A DNA stretch of 13,649 bases from Spirochaetales bacterium (GTDB lineage: Bacteria > Spirochaetota > Spirochaetia > DSM-27196 > SLST01): positions 1 to 13,649 of the forward strand of contig SLST01000155.1 in NCBI GenBank assembly GCA_007130265.1, written 5' to 3'. Shown piece after piece: positions 1-5,851 of this stretch. A model generated the notes under the pieces. The model was not told the origin of the DNA, did no database searches, and was given only the letters and a program-made list of their open reading frames with translations. The position numbers and the translations under genes are program-made. Numbering within the stretch: the stretch's first letter is position 1; every line of letters begins with the position of its first letter.

Positions 1-183
1 CGAAGCGACGACGACGCGGGTCCGGGCGACCGCGATTCGCTCCAGGAGGCCCACTCGCTGGTCGTTACCATCCTTCAGTGCCAGTCCGACGACCGGTTCA
101 CGGCCGACATGCGCGCCGGCTACCCGTATCGCGATGTCCTCGCGGAATGGGACCGCGCACCGGGAGACCGGGCCGGAGACTAG
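1..183 (+). CDS. C-terminal end of an unidentified protein (5' truncated)
   Basis: Reading frame 1 is open from the first base of the window to a TAG stop at 181-183, giving the last 60 residues of a protein whose start lies outside. The stretch HSLVVTILQCQSDDRFTADM has the mixed hydrophobic and charged look of a folded domain. The last dozen residues are rich in Arg, Asp and Gly and look like a loose tail. I recognise no family or catalytic motif. The stop codon lies directly against the start of the decayed vapB-like sequence, so this gene may itself have been cut or extended by the rearrangements that damaged its neighbours. It could also be a chance open frame in GC-rich DNA, although the composition argues mildly for real coding. 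Confidence 0.4.
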   Translation, partial: RSDDDAGPGDRDSLQEAHSLVVTILQCQSDDRFTADMRAGYPYRDVLAEWDRAPGDRAGD

Positions 184-316
184 GTTCGGTCGGCCTCGCA
201 GGGGTCGTGCTGGAGGATGCTCGACTCCGCGGTTGCGCCGGGCGATGGAGCGTGATGAGAGCGCGAGCGAGCTGATCAGGGAGGCGATGGCCGAGTATGC
301 GGAGCGCCACTTCGGC
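183..316 (+). pseudogene. Decayed VapB-like ribbon-helix-helix antitoxin
   Basis: Three frames must be joined to recover a ribbon-helix-helix (CopG/VapB-type) antitoxin. Frame 3 (about 183-218) gives VGLAGVVLED, which matches the beta-strand and the start of helix 1. Frame 1 (about 220-258) gives LDSAVAPGDGA, the rest of helix 1 and the turn. Frame 2 (from about 260) gives ESASELIREAMAEYAERHFG, the typical helix 2, usually written as S-x-S-E-L-I-R-E-A. Two frameshifts in about 100 nt, and no clear start codon with a Shine-Dalgarno sequence, mean it cannot make an antitoxin. A protein could start at the ATG at 245, but it would lack the DNA-binding strand and run straight into the toxin relic. 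The family call is inference from the pattern. Confidence 0.55.
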
Positions 317-329
317 ACCGGCTCGGGTG

Positions 330-704
330 TCTTCGATCACAGACTGGCGAGCGTCGGGAAGATGCTCCGACCGCACGAGTCGGCACGGCGGCTCGCGCGC
401 GAGCACGCGGGCGAGGGGTTCGCGCTCGCCCCGCAGATCGTGGCCGAGTTGGCGCACGTCGTGAGCGACGCCAGGCGATTCGGGCGGCCGCCTGGTGGAA
501 CGGCAGCGAAGTGACCCAGGTTCAGCCCGACGCGGCAAAATGGGCCTCGTCCTGAGTTGGATGCAGGAGTACCGGCTGGGCAGAAGGCGACTCCTGGACA
601 CGATGCTCGCGGCTACCTACAAGGCAGACGGGGTCAGCCCGGTGCTCTCGTCGAACTGGCGAGACTACGCCCGCTTTCCGGGGATGCATCCGGTGGCGAT
701 ATGA
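330..704 (+). pseudogene. Decayed VapC-like PIN-domain toxin
   Basis: This is a PIN-domain ribonuclease toxin of the VapC type, split over three frames. Frame 2 (to about 487) gives HESARRLAREHAGEGFALAP and then QIVAELAHVVSDARRFGRP, the central PIN core. Frame 1 (about 490-540) gives AWWNGSEVTQVQPDAAK. Frame 3 (540-704) gives the C-terminal part: RLGRRRLLDTMLAATYKADG, VSPVLSSNWRDYARFPGMHP and a TGA stop. The N-terminal strand that carries the first catalytic Asp is missing, and about ten residues seem lost between RRFGRP and AWW. The acidic residue in RLLDTMLAA and the SNWRDYARF end, both typical of the family, are still present. The relic follows the antitoxin relic with no intact boundary, as if a deletion had fused them. 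Missing catalytic residues and broken frames make it non-functional. Confidence 0.6.
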
Positions 705-823
705 GGCGGACGCGGAGGAGCGACATACTCGACGTGCAGATCAATGCGTCGCGTGAGGACTTCAGACGTCCGGAGAGTGGCTGAGCGGCGCCGACGGGTC
801 CCCGATGATCCGGTCTCGATGCC

Positions 824-2095
824 TCAGGAGGCCGTCAGCAGAGGCGCCATATCGGCGATGAAAACCCGCCGAGTTCCCCCGACGTAGCCGTTGAAGACCA
901 GGTAGCGCGATGTGCGGTCCCAAGCCGGGTGCGGGTCGACCCGCAACGGACTCGCGTCGAAGGGCTGTCGGGTGTTGATGCGCGCCACGACCTTCTCTTC
1001 ACCGCTACGCAGATCGATCCACCGAATGGGAATGGTCCCGTCGCCGAACGCGATTGGCGTCTCGTTCGTGTACGCGTCCGAGGCGAGGTGTACTCCGTCG
1101 GGATGGACGGTCGGGTGGCCGGATCCCCAGACGTCATCGCGCATCTTGCGCAGCCCGGTACCGTCCCACGACACCTGCACGAAACGCAGGTGTTCCTCGA
1201 GGTCGATGTTCAGGTTCATGGAGATCGAACGCCCGTCGGGGAACCAGGTCGCGTGATGGCCGCTCTTGACCCACTGCTCGGGACCGACGGGACAGGTGAT
1301 CGACTTCTTGTCCAGGTCCAGGACGAACCACGCGAACCGAACGTCGGCGTGAGCCCGCTTGAAAGCATCAAACTGCGATTCAGCGGCGATCGGATACCAC
1401 CGAAGGCTCACCATCAGGAGATCGCCCTGCGGGTTGAACTTGCTGTGAAACCCGTAGATCTCGTAGCGGTCCGGGTCGTCGATCTGCGCTGCGGTGAGCC
1501 CCCGCTCGATGAGCTCATGCGTGGACACGAGAAGCCGCGACTCGCCGGTCCTGGTATTGGTGAGGGTGAACCCGTCGTCGTCTACCGCACCGGTGTTGTG
1601 ACGGACGCGGTCATCGGGAACGATTACCCCATAGCCCGGTTGCGTGCGCCTCATCGTGGTCATGTTCGCGGAGACCAGGAGCGTGCCGTCGGGCGACGCG
1701 TGATAGACGGTTCCGTCCATGCGAGCGCGATCGCCGGTCGCAGGATTGAGCTTCCATGCGAACGGCGTCCAGGTCTGGGTGTCGACATCGTTGAAAAACA
1801 GCTCGTCGTCGGAACCGCCCCAGTTGATGTTCGCGCCCATCTGTGTTTCCCATCCGGCGGTCTGCGCCACCTCTCGCTCCGCGCCGGTCTCGAGGTCTAC
1901 GACGACGATGGTCGCGCGGTCCCCCGGCACCGGCAGACGGTCCTCGAAGGGAAAACGGAACAACGCAAGGAGCCTTCCGCTTGGACTGACGGGCGACGTA
2001 TCGAAGAAGCGATGGATGCATCCGCCCTCGTTCGGCGTTACGCAATAGACCGGTACCAGTGTTTCATACTCATCATAGGCGGGGAAACCGAACAT
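824..2095 (-). CDS. TolB/PD40-like beta-propeller protein
   Basis: This intact 423-residue frame starts at an ATG preceded by a strong GGAGG about nine bases upstream. The protein shows repeated propeller-blade motifs of the TolB/PD40 kind: SPVSPSGRLLALFRF, YHASPDGTLLVSANM, FNPQGDLLMVSLR, GHHATWFPDGRSISMN, GHPTVHPDGVHLASDA and DPHPAWDRTSRYLVFNG. That is about six blades, the number found in TolB-like propellers and in oligogalacturonate lyase. It has no signal peptide or membrane segment, so a cytoplasmic location is likely and the periplasmic TolB role is not. The conserved His residues in several blades (GHH, GHP, DPHP) could bind metal or substrate, which would fit a polysaccharide-lyase-like enzyme, but I cannot assign an activity. 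It lies alone between two decayed genes. The 109 bp upstream hold only weak promoter-like hexamers (TTGATC and TACCCT, 17 nt apart, 2164-2192). Confidence 0.8.
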   Translation of the reverse strand: MFGFPAYDEYETLVPVYCVTPNEGGCIHRFFDTSPVSPSGRLLALFRFPFEDRLPVPGDRATIVVVDLETGAEREVAQTAGWETQMGANINWGGSDDELFFNDVDTQTWTPFAWKLNPATGDRARMDGTVYHASPDGTLLVSANMTTMRRTQPGYGVIVPDDRVRHNTGAVDDDGFTLTNTRTGESRLLVSTHELIERGLTAAQIDDPDRYEIYGFHSKFNPQGDLLMVSLRWYPIAAESQFDAFKRAHADVRFAWFVLDLDKKSITCPVGPEQWVKSGHHATWFPDGRSISMNLNIDLEEHLRFVQVSWDGTGLRKMRDDVWGSGHPTVHPDGVHLASDAYTNETPIAFGDGTIPIRWIDLRSGEEKVVARINTRQPFDASPLRVDPHPAWDRTSRYLVFNGYVGGTRRVFIADMAPLLTAS

Positions 2096-2204
2096 ATCGA
2101 GATACCTCCATCGCGCTCGAATCGGAGCGAGTCGTTGTTCGGACGGGCGAGTCGTCTTTCAGGAGGGTAGCAGCAGTATCCGGCTCGATCAAGGGCAGGT
2201 CGCG

Positions 2205-2916
2205 CTACCGCCCGCGCCGCACCCTCACGAACCTCGGCTTCCCAACGCGAAGGAGCCGCGCCTGCCCATGGGCGAGTTCCACCACCGCCTCGTGGCCCGC
2301 GACCGTCTCACCGTCCACGCGCACCCCGCCCTGCTCCACGAGGCGCCGCGCTTCGCTCCTCGATGTGACGGCTCCCGCGGCGATGAGGAGATCGACGATG
2401 CCGATGCTGTCGGCCGGGAGCGCTGAAGGTCGCGGCCGCAGAGGCAGTTGAAGCGCTGATCGGTGCCGCCTATCTCGACATCCGCACCGACCATGAGCGA
2501 GTCGTACGGCTGGAGCACGGGGGAGAGGAACTCGCGGATCGAGAGCCGGTTGCCGGAATCGAGGCGCGAGCGGAAGGTCTCGTGCGCCATCATCTGCGCG
2601 ACGGAGAACGAGGCGAGCAGGCGCAGCACCTCGTCGAGCGCGAGGCCGGCCTGTGGGATCGCCGATGCGCGCGGTGTAGTCGCCTACGATCAGCACGGCC
2701 GTGTGGCCGACGTCCTGCATCGCCCGCAGGAGACGGCAGGGAACGAGGTGGCCGATGTGCACGTGCGGGTTCGTGGGGTCGATCCCGTACTTCACGCGCA
2801 GCGGGCGGCCCACTCCGATCGCCTCGCGCAGCATCGCTTCGAGTTCGCCCCCGGGAACGATCTCCGCCGCTCGCGATGCCGTCGATCTGCCGTCGAATCT
2901 CTCTGTCGATGTCCAT
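2205..2916 (-). pseudogene. tyrS: Decayed tyrosyl-tRNA synthetase
   Basis: TyrRS charges tRNA-Tyr and is normally about 400-420 residues; here only about 230 codons remain, in three frames. A good start (GGAGG, 5 nt, ATG at 2916) opens MDIDREIRRQIDGIA. A frameshift near 2872 then leads to SRAAEIVPGGELEAM, GRPLRVKYGIDPTNPHVHIG (HIGH motif) and LIVGDYTARIGDPTGRP. About 40-45 residues are missing before a second frame (2641-2420) with LDEVLRLLASFSVAQMM and DVEIGGTDQRFNCLCGRDLQ, the tyrosine-binding region. Roughly 170 residues, including the KMSKS loop, are missing before the last frame (2411-2205). That frame is an S4 RNA-binding domain (IVDLLIAAGAVTSRSEARRL to KPRFVRVRRG) and ends in TAG. The catalytic site cannot form. 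A working tyrS must exist elsewhere in the genome. Deletion sizes are estimated from the usual family layout. Confidence 0.85.
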
Positions 2917-2935
2917 ACCAACCTCCGAACGAAAG

Positions 2936-2961
2936 AACGACCCTGCCTGAGCAGGGTCGTT
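2936..2961 (-). terminator. Terminator-like hairpin in the tyrS leader
   Basis: Perfect 11-bp inverted repeat (AACGACCCTGC, loop TCAG, GCAGGGTCGTT on the minus strand), followed by a T-rich but interrupted run (CTTTCGTT). It lies 10 nt before the GGAGG of the tyrS relic and about 310 nt after recF. It could be a leader attenuator for tyrS or the end of the dnaN-recF transcript. The leader position and the competing upstream pairing partner favour attenuation. Confidence 0.65.
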
Positions 2962-3010
2962 GCGGCGAGCCGCCCGTCACAACGGACGGCGCGGTGGCGA
3001 TCCCTGCGGT
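2962..3010 (-). promoter_or_regulatory. Possible decayed T-box antiterminator before tyrS
   Basis: Read on the minus strand, GCAGGG (3007-3002), ATCGCC and ACCGCG (2995-2990) resemble the T-box core AGGGTGGNACCGCG, but the TGGN bulge that pairs with the tRNA end is gone. A hairpin follows (2969-2990, arms GCCGTCCGT and ACGGGCGGC with one G-U pair, loop TGTG). GCAGGG can pair with CCCTGC in the first arm of the terminator hairpin (2956-2951), the same either/or logic as a T-box. I could not recognise stem I or a specifier loop upstream. T-boxes are mainly known from Firmicutes and Actinobacteria, so this stays a tentative call. Confidence 0.3.
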
Positions 3011-3271
3011 GGCGAGGAGTCGGGACAGGCGTAGTAGGTACGGGTCCGCAGGAATGTCATACCAGAGGGTTTGGATGGTGGAGGAGGAATATTCAAGCGC
3101 GAAGGGGTCCGTGCTGGAAAGTCCGCCGCGATGTGATGTGAATGATGACCGTGGGGACTGGCTGACCGCGCGAGCGCTCGCGACGCAGGGGCACGAAGGA
3201 GCGGCCCGTCGCAGGAGGATGGGGGCGCCGGGTCGGGCGGCCGGACGGCGACAGGCGGCGCAGCAAAGCTA
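2963..3271. other. Gene-free stretch between recF and the tyrS leader
   Basis: No convincing coding frame on either strand. Besides the leader elements near 2962-3010, it holds one perfect 14-bp palindrome, CGCGAGCGCTCGCG, at 3169-3182. On the minus strand a short imperfect stem-loop lies next to it (GCGAC/GTCGC with inner GGGC/GCCC, about 3181-3213). In treponemes recF is often followed by a small DUF721-type gene, and I see no trace of one here. Confidence 0.5.
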
Positions 3272-4375
3272 TCAGGAAATAACGCCTCCGCGCACCTTAT
3301 AGAGGCGGGTGGTGTCGCGGCGGAAGCGGGAGTAGTGCTCGTCGGGGAGGAAGGTGAAGAAGGCCTGGTCGTAGTCGGGGAGGAGGTCGACGAAGCGGTG
3401 GCGGCGGTCAGGGTCGAGCTCGAGGAGCACGTCGTCGAGGAGGAGGACGGGGAGGCGGCCGGTGACGTCGCTGAGGAGCTGGGCCTGGACGACGCGCAGG
3501 ATGAGCGAGACGAGGCGGAGCTGGCCGGTGGAGGCGACGTCGGTCAGGGGGCGGCCGTCAAGGCGGAAGACGAAGCGGTCGCGGTGGGGTCCGCAGGTCG
3601 AGGTGCGCTGGTCGAGGTCGCGGTCGCGAGAGCGGAGCAGCCGAGCGAGGACTTCCTCGATGAGGGGGTCGAACCGCGGGGATTCCGGGGAGGTTTGCGC
3701 GTCGGACCAACTCGGTTCATAACTCAGCGTGAGCTCGCGGCCTGATCCGAATACGCGAAGGAAGAATGACGTCAGGGTGCTGTTGACTTCGTCAGAGAGT
3801 GAAGCGCGGCGGGTCTGGATGAGGATGCCTGACTCGGCGAGCTGCCGGTCGAGCGCGTCGAGAAGATCCGTGCGGCGGTCGCGGAGTGCCGAGTTTCTCG
3901 CCTTGAGGACTCGGCGGTAGCGGCGCAGGTCAAAGATATGCGCCGAGGAAAGGAGGCTCTGCGTCTGGTTCATAAACCATCGCTGCATCTCCGGCCCGCC
4001 TGAGACGAAGGCGATGTCGTCGTGGCAGAAGACGATGCAGGGGATATTGCTGACGATCTCCTTGCGGTCCTCGACCAGGACGCCGTCGAGCTCGATCTGC
4101 TTACGGCGGCCGATCTGCTTCACGAGAACGGTGTGGGGTTCATCGTCGGCACTGAAACGACCTTCGACGGCCATATCCTGGGCGCCGTTGGTACGCATGA
4201 CGTCGTCACGCCGGGTACGGAAGCTCGACGCATAACATACCAAGTAAATTGCTTCGAGGAAGTTTGTCTTGCCCTGGCCGTTCTCCCCCACGAGGAAGAT
4301 CTCGCGGGCGTCGGTGGGGATCGTGGTGTCGGCGAGATTGCGGAAGTGGTAGAGTCTGATCGCGGTGAAGGCCAC
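3272..4375 (-). CDS. recF: DNA replication and repair protein RecF
   Basis: RecF is an SMC-like ATPase that binds gapped DNA at stalled forks and helps RecO and RecR load RecA. I place the start at the GTG at 4375, giving 367 residues (family about 360-370). The frame is open further upstream, but there it lies inside dnaN and shows no RecF similarity. Visible motifs: Walker A GENGQGKT (30-37), GPHRDRF (262-268), ABC-type signature STGQLR (282-287) and Walker B LLLDDVLLELD (311-321). The N-terminus AIRLYHFRNL is typical of the family. The GTG is 14 nt after the dnaN stop with only a weak Shine-Dalgarno sequence (CAGGG), so translation is probably coupled to dnaN and the two share a transcript. 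The C-terminus lacks the usual extension but otherwise looks complete. Confidence 0.95.
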   Translation of the reverse strand: MAFTAIRLYHFRNLADTTIPTDAREIFLVGENGQGKTNFLEAIYLVCYASSFRTRRDDVMRTNGAQDMAVEGRFSADDEPHTVLVKQIGRRKQIELDGVLVEDRKEIVSNIPCIVFCHDDIAFVSGGPEMQRWFMNQTQSLLSSAHIFDLRRYRRVLKARNSALRDRRTDLLDALDRQLAESGILIQTRRASLSDEVNSTLTSFFLRVFGSGRELTLSYEPSWSDAQTSPESPRFDPLIEEVLARLLRSRDRDLDQRTSTCGPHRDRFVFRLDGRPLTDVASTGQLRLVSLILRVVQAQLLSDVTGRLPVLLLDDVLLELDPDRRHRFVDLLPDYDQAFFTFLPDEHYSRFRRDTTRLYKVRGGVIS

Positions 4376-4389
4376 GGAAGCCCTGAGGC

Positions 4390-5493
4390 TTAGTCGAGCT
4401 GCATGGGCATCACGATGTGGAAGTACGACGTTTCCGGCTCTGGATTGATCGTGATTGCCTTCGTACTCTCCGTGAAGTTGATGGTAATGGTGTCCGCCGG
4501 GATAACGCGAAGAGGATCTACAAGATAGCCGTAGTTCATCGCAAGCGTGATTTCCGGACCTTCGTACTCGCACGATATTTCTTCAGTCGCCTGTCCGATA
4601 TCGCTTTCCTCGCTCTTGAGGACCATACCTTCGCCAGTGAGGGTAAGGTAGATTCTGCGGGACTTCTCGACGAGCAGACTCACACGCTTCAGGGCTTCCT
4701 GCAGCTCGTCACGTCTGACGAGTACTCGGTGCTCCTGGCTCTCAGGAATGACGCGTCGGTAGTTGGGAAACTGACCCTCGATCAGCGCTGAGCTGATGCG
4801 CTGGTTGTCGAACTGGATGAAGAGGTTCTTCTCCGCAATCGCGAGTTGAACGATTCCTTCACCGGAGGCGAGGCGGCGGATGAGGTTGAGAACCTTGGGA
4901 GGAACGATTATGCCCGAGAACTCCGGGATGGGTTGCGCGGGCTTGTTCGAGATGAAGCTCAGCCGGCGACCGTCGGTGGCGACCATGACGAGATCTCCGT
5001 CGAGGTTCTCGAGGTAGACGCCGTTCATGAAGTAGCGGGTCTCGTCGTCGGACACCGCAAAGATGGTCTGGGTGATCATCTCGATCAGGTCGGACTGTGA
5101 GAAGTCGAAATACGACTCCGGCGGCGCGAGTTGCACCTCCGGAAACTTGTCGCTCGAGATGCTGCGCAGCTGAAAGTCGATCTTCTTGAAGAGTGGCCTG
5201 ATGATGAACCGTTCGTTTCCCTCCTGCTCGAACTCGACTTCGCCTGCGGGAAGGCTTCGGAGGATACCCAAAAACTTGTCGCAGAAGATGGTCGTACTGC
5301 CTGGATCAGCGACGTCAATGGGAATGCGCGTCTCGAAACTCACCTTGAGATCCGTAGCGCGGATCGTGAGCTCGTTTTCCTCTGCGACAACCATGACATT
5401 CGACAGGATGGAAAGGGCGTTTCGCGACGAGATAATCTCGCTCGCTACGGCGATCTCTTTCATGATGACGTCGCGTTCGCAGGTGAATTTCAT
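4390..5493 (-). CDS. dnaN: DNA polymerase III beta sliding clamp
   Basis: DnaN forms a ring around DNA and tethers the replicative polymerase and other partners. The chosen ATG at 5493 has a strong AGGAG seven bases upstream and begins MKFTCERDVIMKEIAVASEI, the normal clamp N-terminus. Codons further upstream lie in the AT-rich origin tract and encode nothing clamp-like. The product is 367 residues, the family length, with the three-domain layout: an ISSRNALSILSNV helix in domain 1, IFAVSDDETRYFMNGVYLE in domain 2 and the C-terminal HIVMPMQLD, close to the PMRL end on which clamp-binding peptides dock. The unwinding element of the putative origin lies 26 nt upstream, so transcription and origin activity are physically linked. 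recF follows 14 nt downstream. Confidence 0.97.
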   Translation of the reverse strand: MKFTCERDVIMKEIAVASEIISSRNALSILSNVMVVAEENELTIRATDLKVSFETRIPIDVADPGSTTIFCDKFLGILRSLPAGEVEFEQEGNERFIIRPLFKKIDFQLRSISSDKFPEVQLAPPESYFDFSQSDLIEMITQTIFAVSDDETRYFMNGVYLENLDGDLVMVATDGRRLSFISNKPAQPIPEFSGIIVPPKVLNLIRRLASGEGIVQLAIAEKNLFIQFDNQRISSALIEGQFPNYRRVIPESQEHRVLVRRDELQEALKRVSLLVEKSRRIYLTLTGEGMVLKSEESDIGQATEEISCEYEGPEITLAMNYGYLVDPLRVIPADTITINFTESTKAITINPEPETSYFHIVMPMQLD

Positions 5494-5518
5494 CCGGATC
5501 TCCTCTTCAGTCTTCCCA

Positions 5519-5551
5519 ACTATATATAAAAGATAGTAGTCGTAGTAGTAG
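5519..5551 (-). other. DnaA-trio-like repeats and AT-rich unwinding tract
   Basis: Six consecutive triplets at 5534-5551 read TAG TAG TCG TAG TAG TAG on the plus strand. On the minus strand this is GCCCC, then a CTACTA-type run, then TCTTTTATATATAG. In B. subtilis the basal unwinding system has the same order: DnaA box, GC-rich spacer, DnaA-trios, AT-rich duplex. Here the minus-strand box TTACACACA lies 12 nt before the first trio, farther than the few bases seen in B. subtilis. Confidence 0.65.
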
Positions 5552-5563
5552 GGGCTTCTGATA

Positions 5564-5572
5564 TGTGTGTAA
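5564..5572 (-). other. DnaA-box-like site next to the DnaA-trios
   Basis: TTACACACA on the minus strand, one mismatch from TTATNCACA. It has the right orientation and side to seed a DnaA filament onto the triplet repeats at 5534-5551. Confidence 0.45.
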
Positions 5573-5634
5573 CGACGCAAAGCTTTTCACGGTAGCATGA
5601 TACACCTGGGAAAAGCTGGGGACTACTCGTCGTT
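5571..5634. repeat. Nested inverted repeat inside oriC
   Basis: Outer arms AACGACG (5571-5577) and CGTCGTT (5628-5634) enclose inner arms AGCTTTTC (5581-5588) and GAAAAGCT (5610-5617), all perfect, with a 21-nt loop and an asymmetric internal loop (3 and 10 nt). It lies between the trio element and the plus-strand boxes and would also fall in a dnaN leader RNA started upstream. It lacks a T-run, so it is not an obvious terminator. Confidence 0.6.
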
Positions 5635-5644
5635 CTTTTGCACA

Positions 5645-5705
5645 TTGTCCACAGGCGCGCCGGTTCTCCACAGGTTGCGAGGGGGTAATCAAGGTGTTGT
5701 CCACC
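5645..5705 (+). other. Cluster of three DnaA-box-like sites
   Basis: TTGTCCACA (5645-5653), TTCTCCACA (5664-5672) and TTGTCCACC (5697-5705), all in the same orientation. Each is one or two bases from TTATCCACA, with the TCCAC core kept in all. Start-to-start spacings are 19 and 33 nt. Confidence 0.65.
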
Positions 5706-5851
5706 GGACAGGGCTTGGCTGTGATGGGGCTCGGTTCGTCGTGCGGGCCGTGAAGTGGCCGTCGCGGGCGGTCTGGACGCCGTCTCGGTGCCGTCTGCGT
5801 GCGGCCCGTAGGTCTCACGGCTAGTGCGGGCGAGAGCTCTTCCCGGTTCGG

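Larger units (their letters stand above)
5494..5851. other. oriC: Putative oriC, dnaN-dnaA half
   Basis: Non-coding 358 bp between dnaN and dnaA, the commonest place for a bacterial chromosomal origin. From dnaA toward dnaN it holds three DnaA-box-like sites (5645-5705), a 64-nt nested inverted repeat (5571-5634), a minus-strand box (5564-5572), a GC-rich spacer, DnaA-trio-like triplets and an AT-rich tract (5519-5533). Nothing was recognised in 5706-5851. Origin function is inferred from gene context and motifs. Confidence 0.75.

Noticed and set aside
183..704. Sequencing error as the cause of the frame breaks
   Set aside because: Beyond frameshifts, whole segments are missing (catalytic N-terminus of the PIN domain), and the large genes elsewhere in the window are intact. 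Raw reads would be needed to exclude it fully.
929..2170. Plus-strand open frame of 413 codons opposite the beta-propeller gene
   Set aside because: Antisense shadow; it lacks a ribosome binding site and shows no folded-domain pattern, while the minus-strand frame has clear blade motifs and GGAGG.
2463..3302. Plus-strand open frame of 279 codons across the tyrS relic and recF gap
   Set aside because: Composition follows GC bias, it has no motif, and the minus strand carries the clear tyrS remains.
4376..4573. N-terminal extension of recF into dnaN
   Set aside because: The 66 extra codons overlap dnaN and resemble no RecF; the GTG at 4375 gives the exact family start and length.
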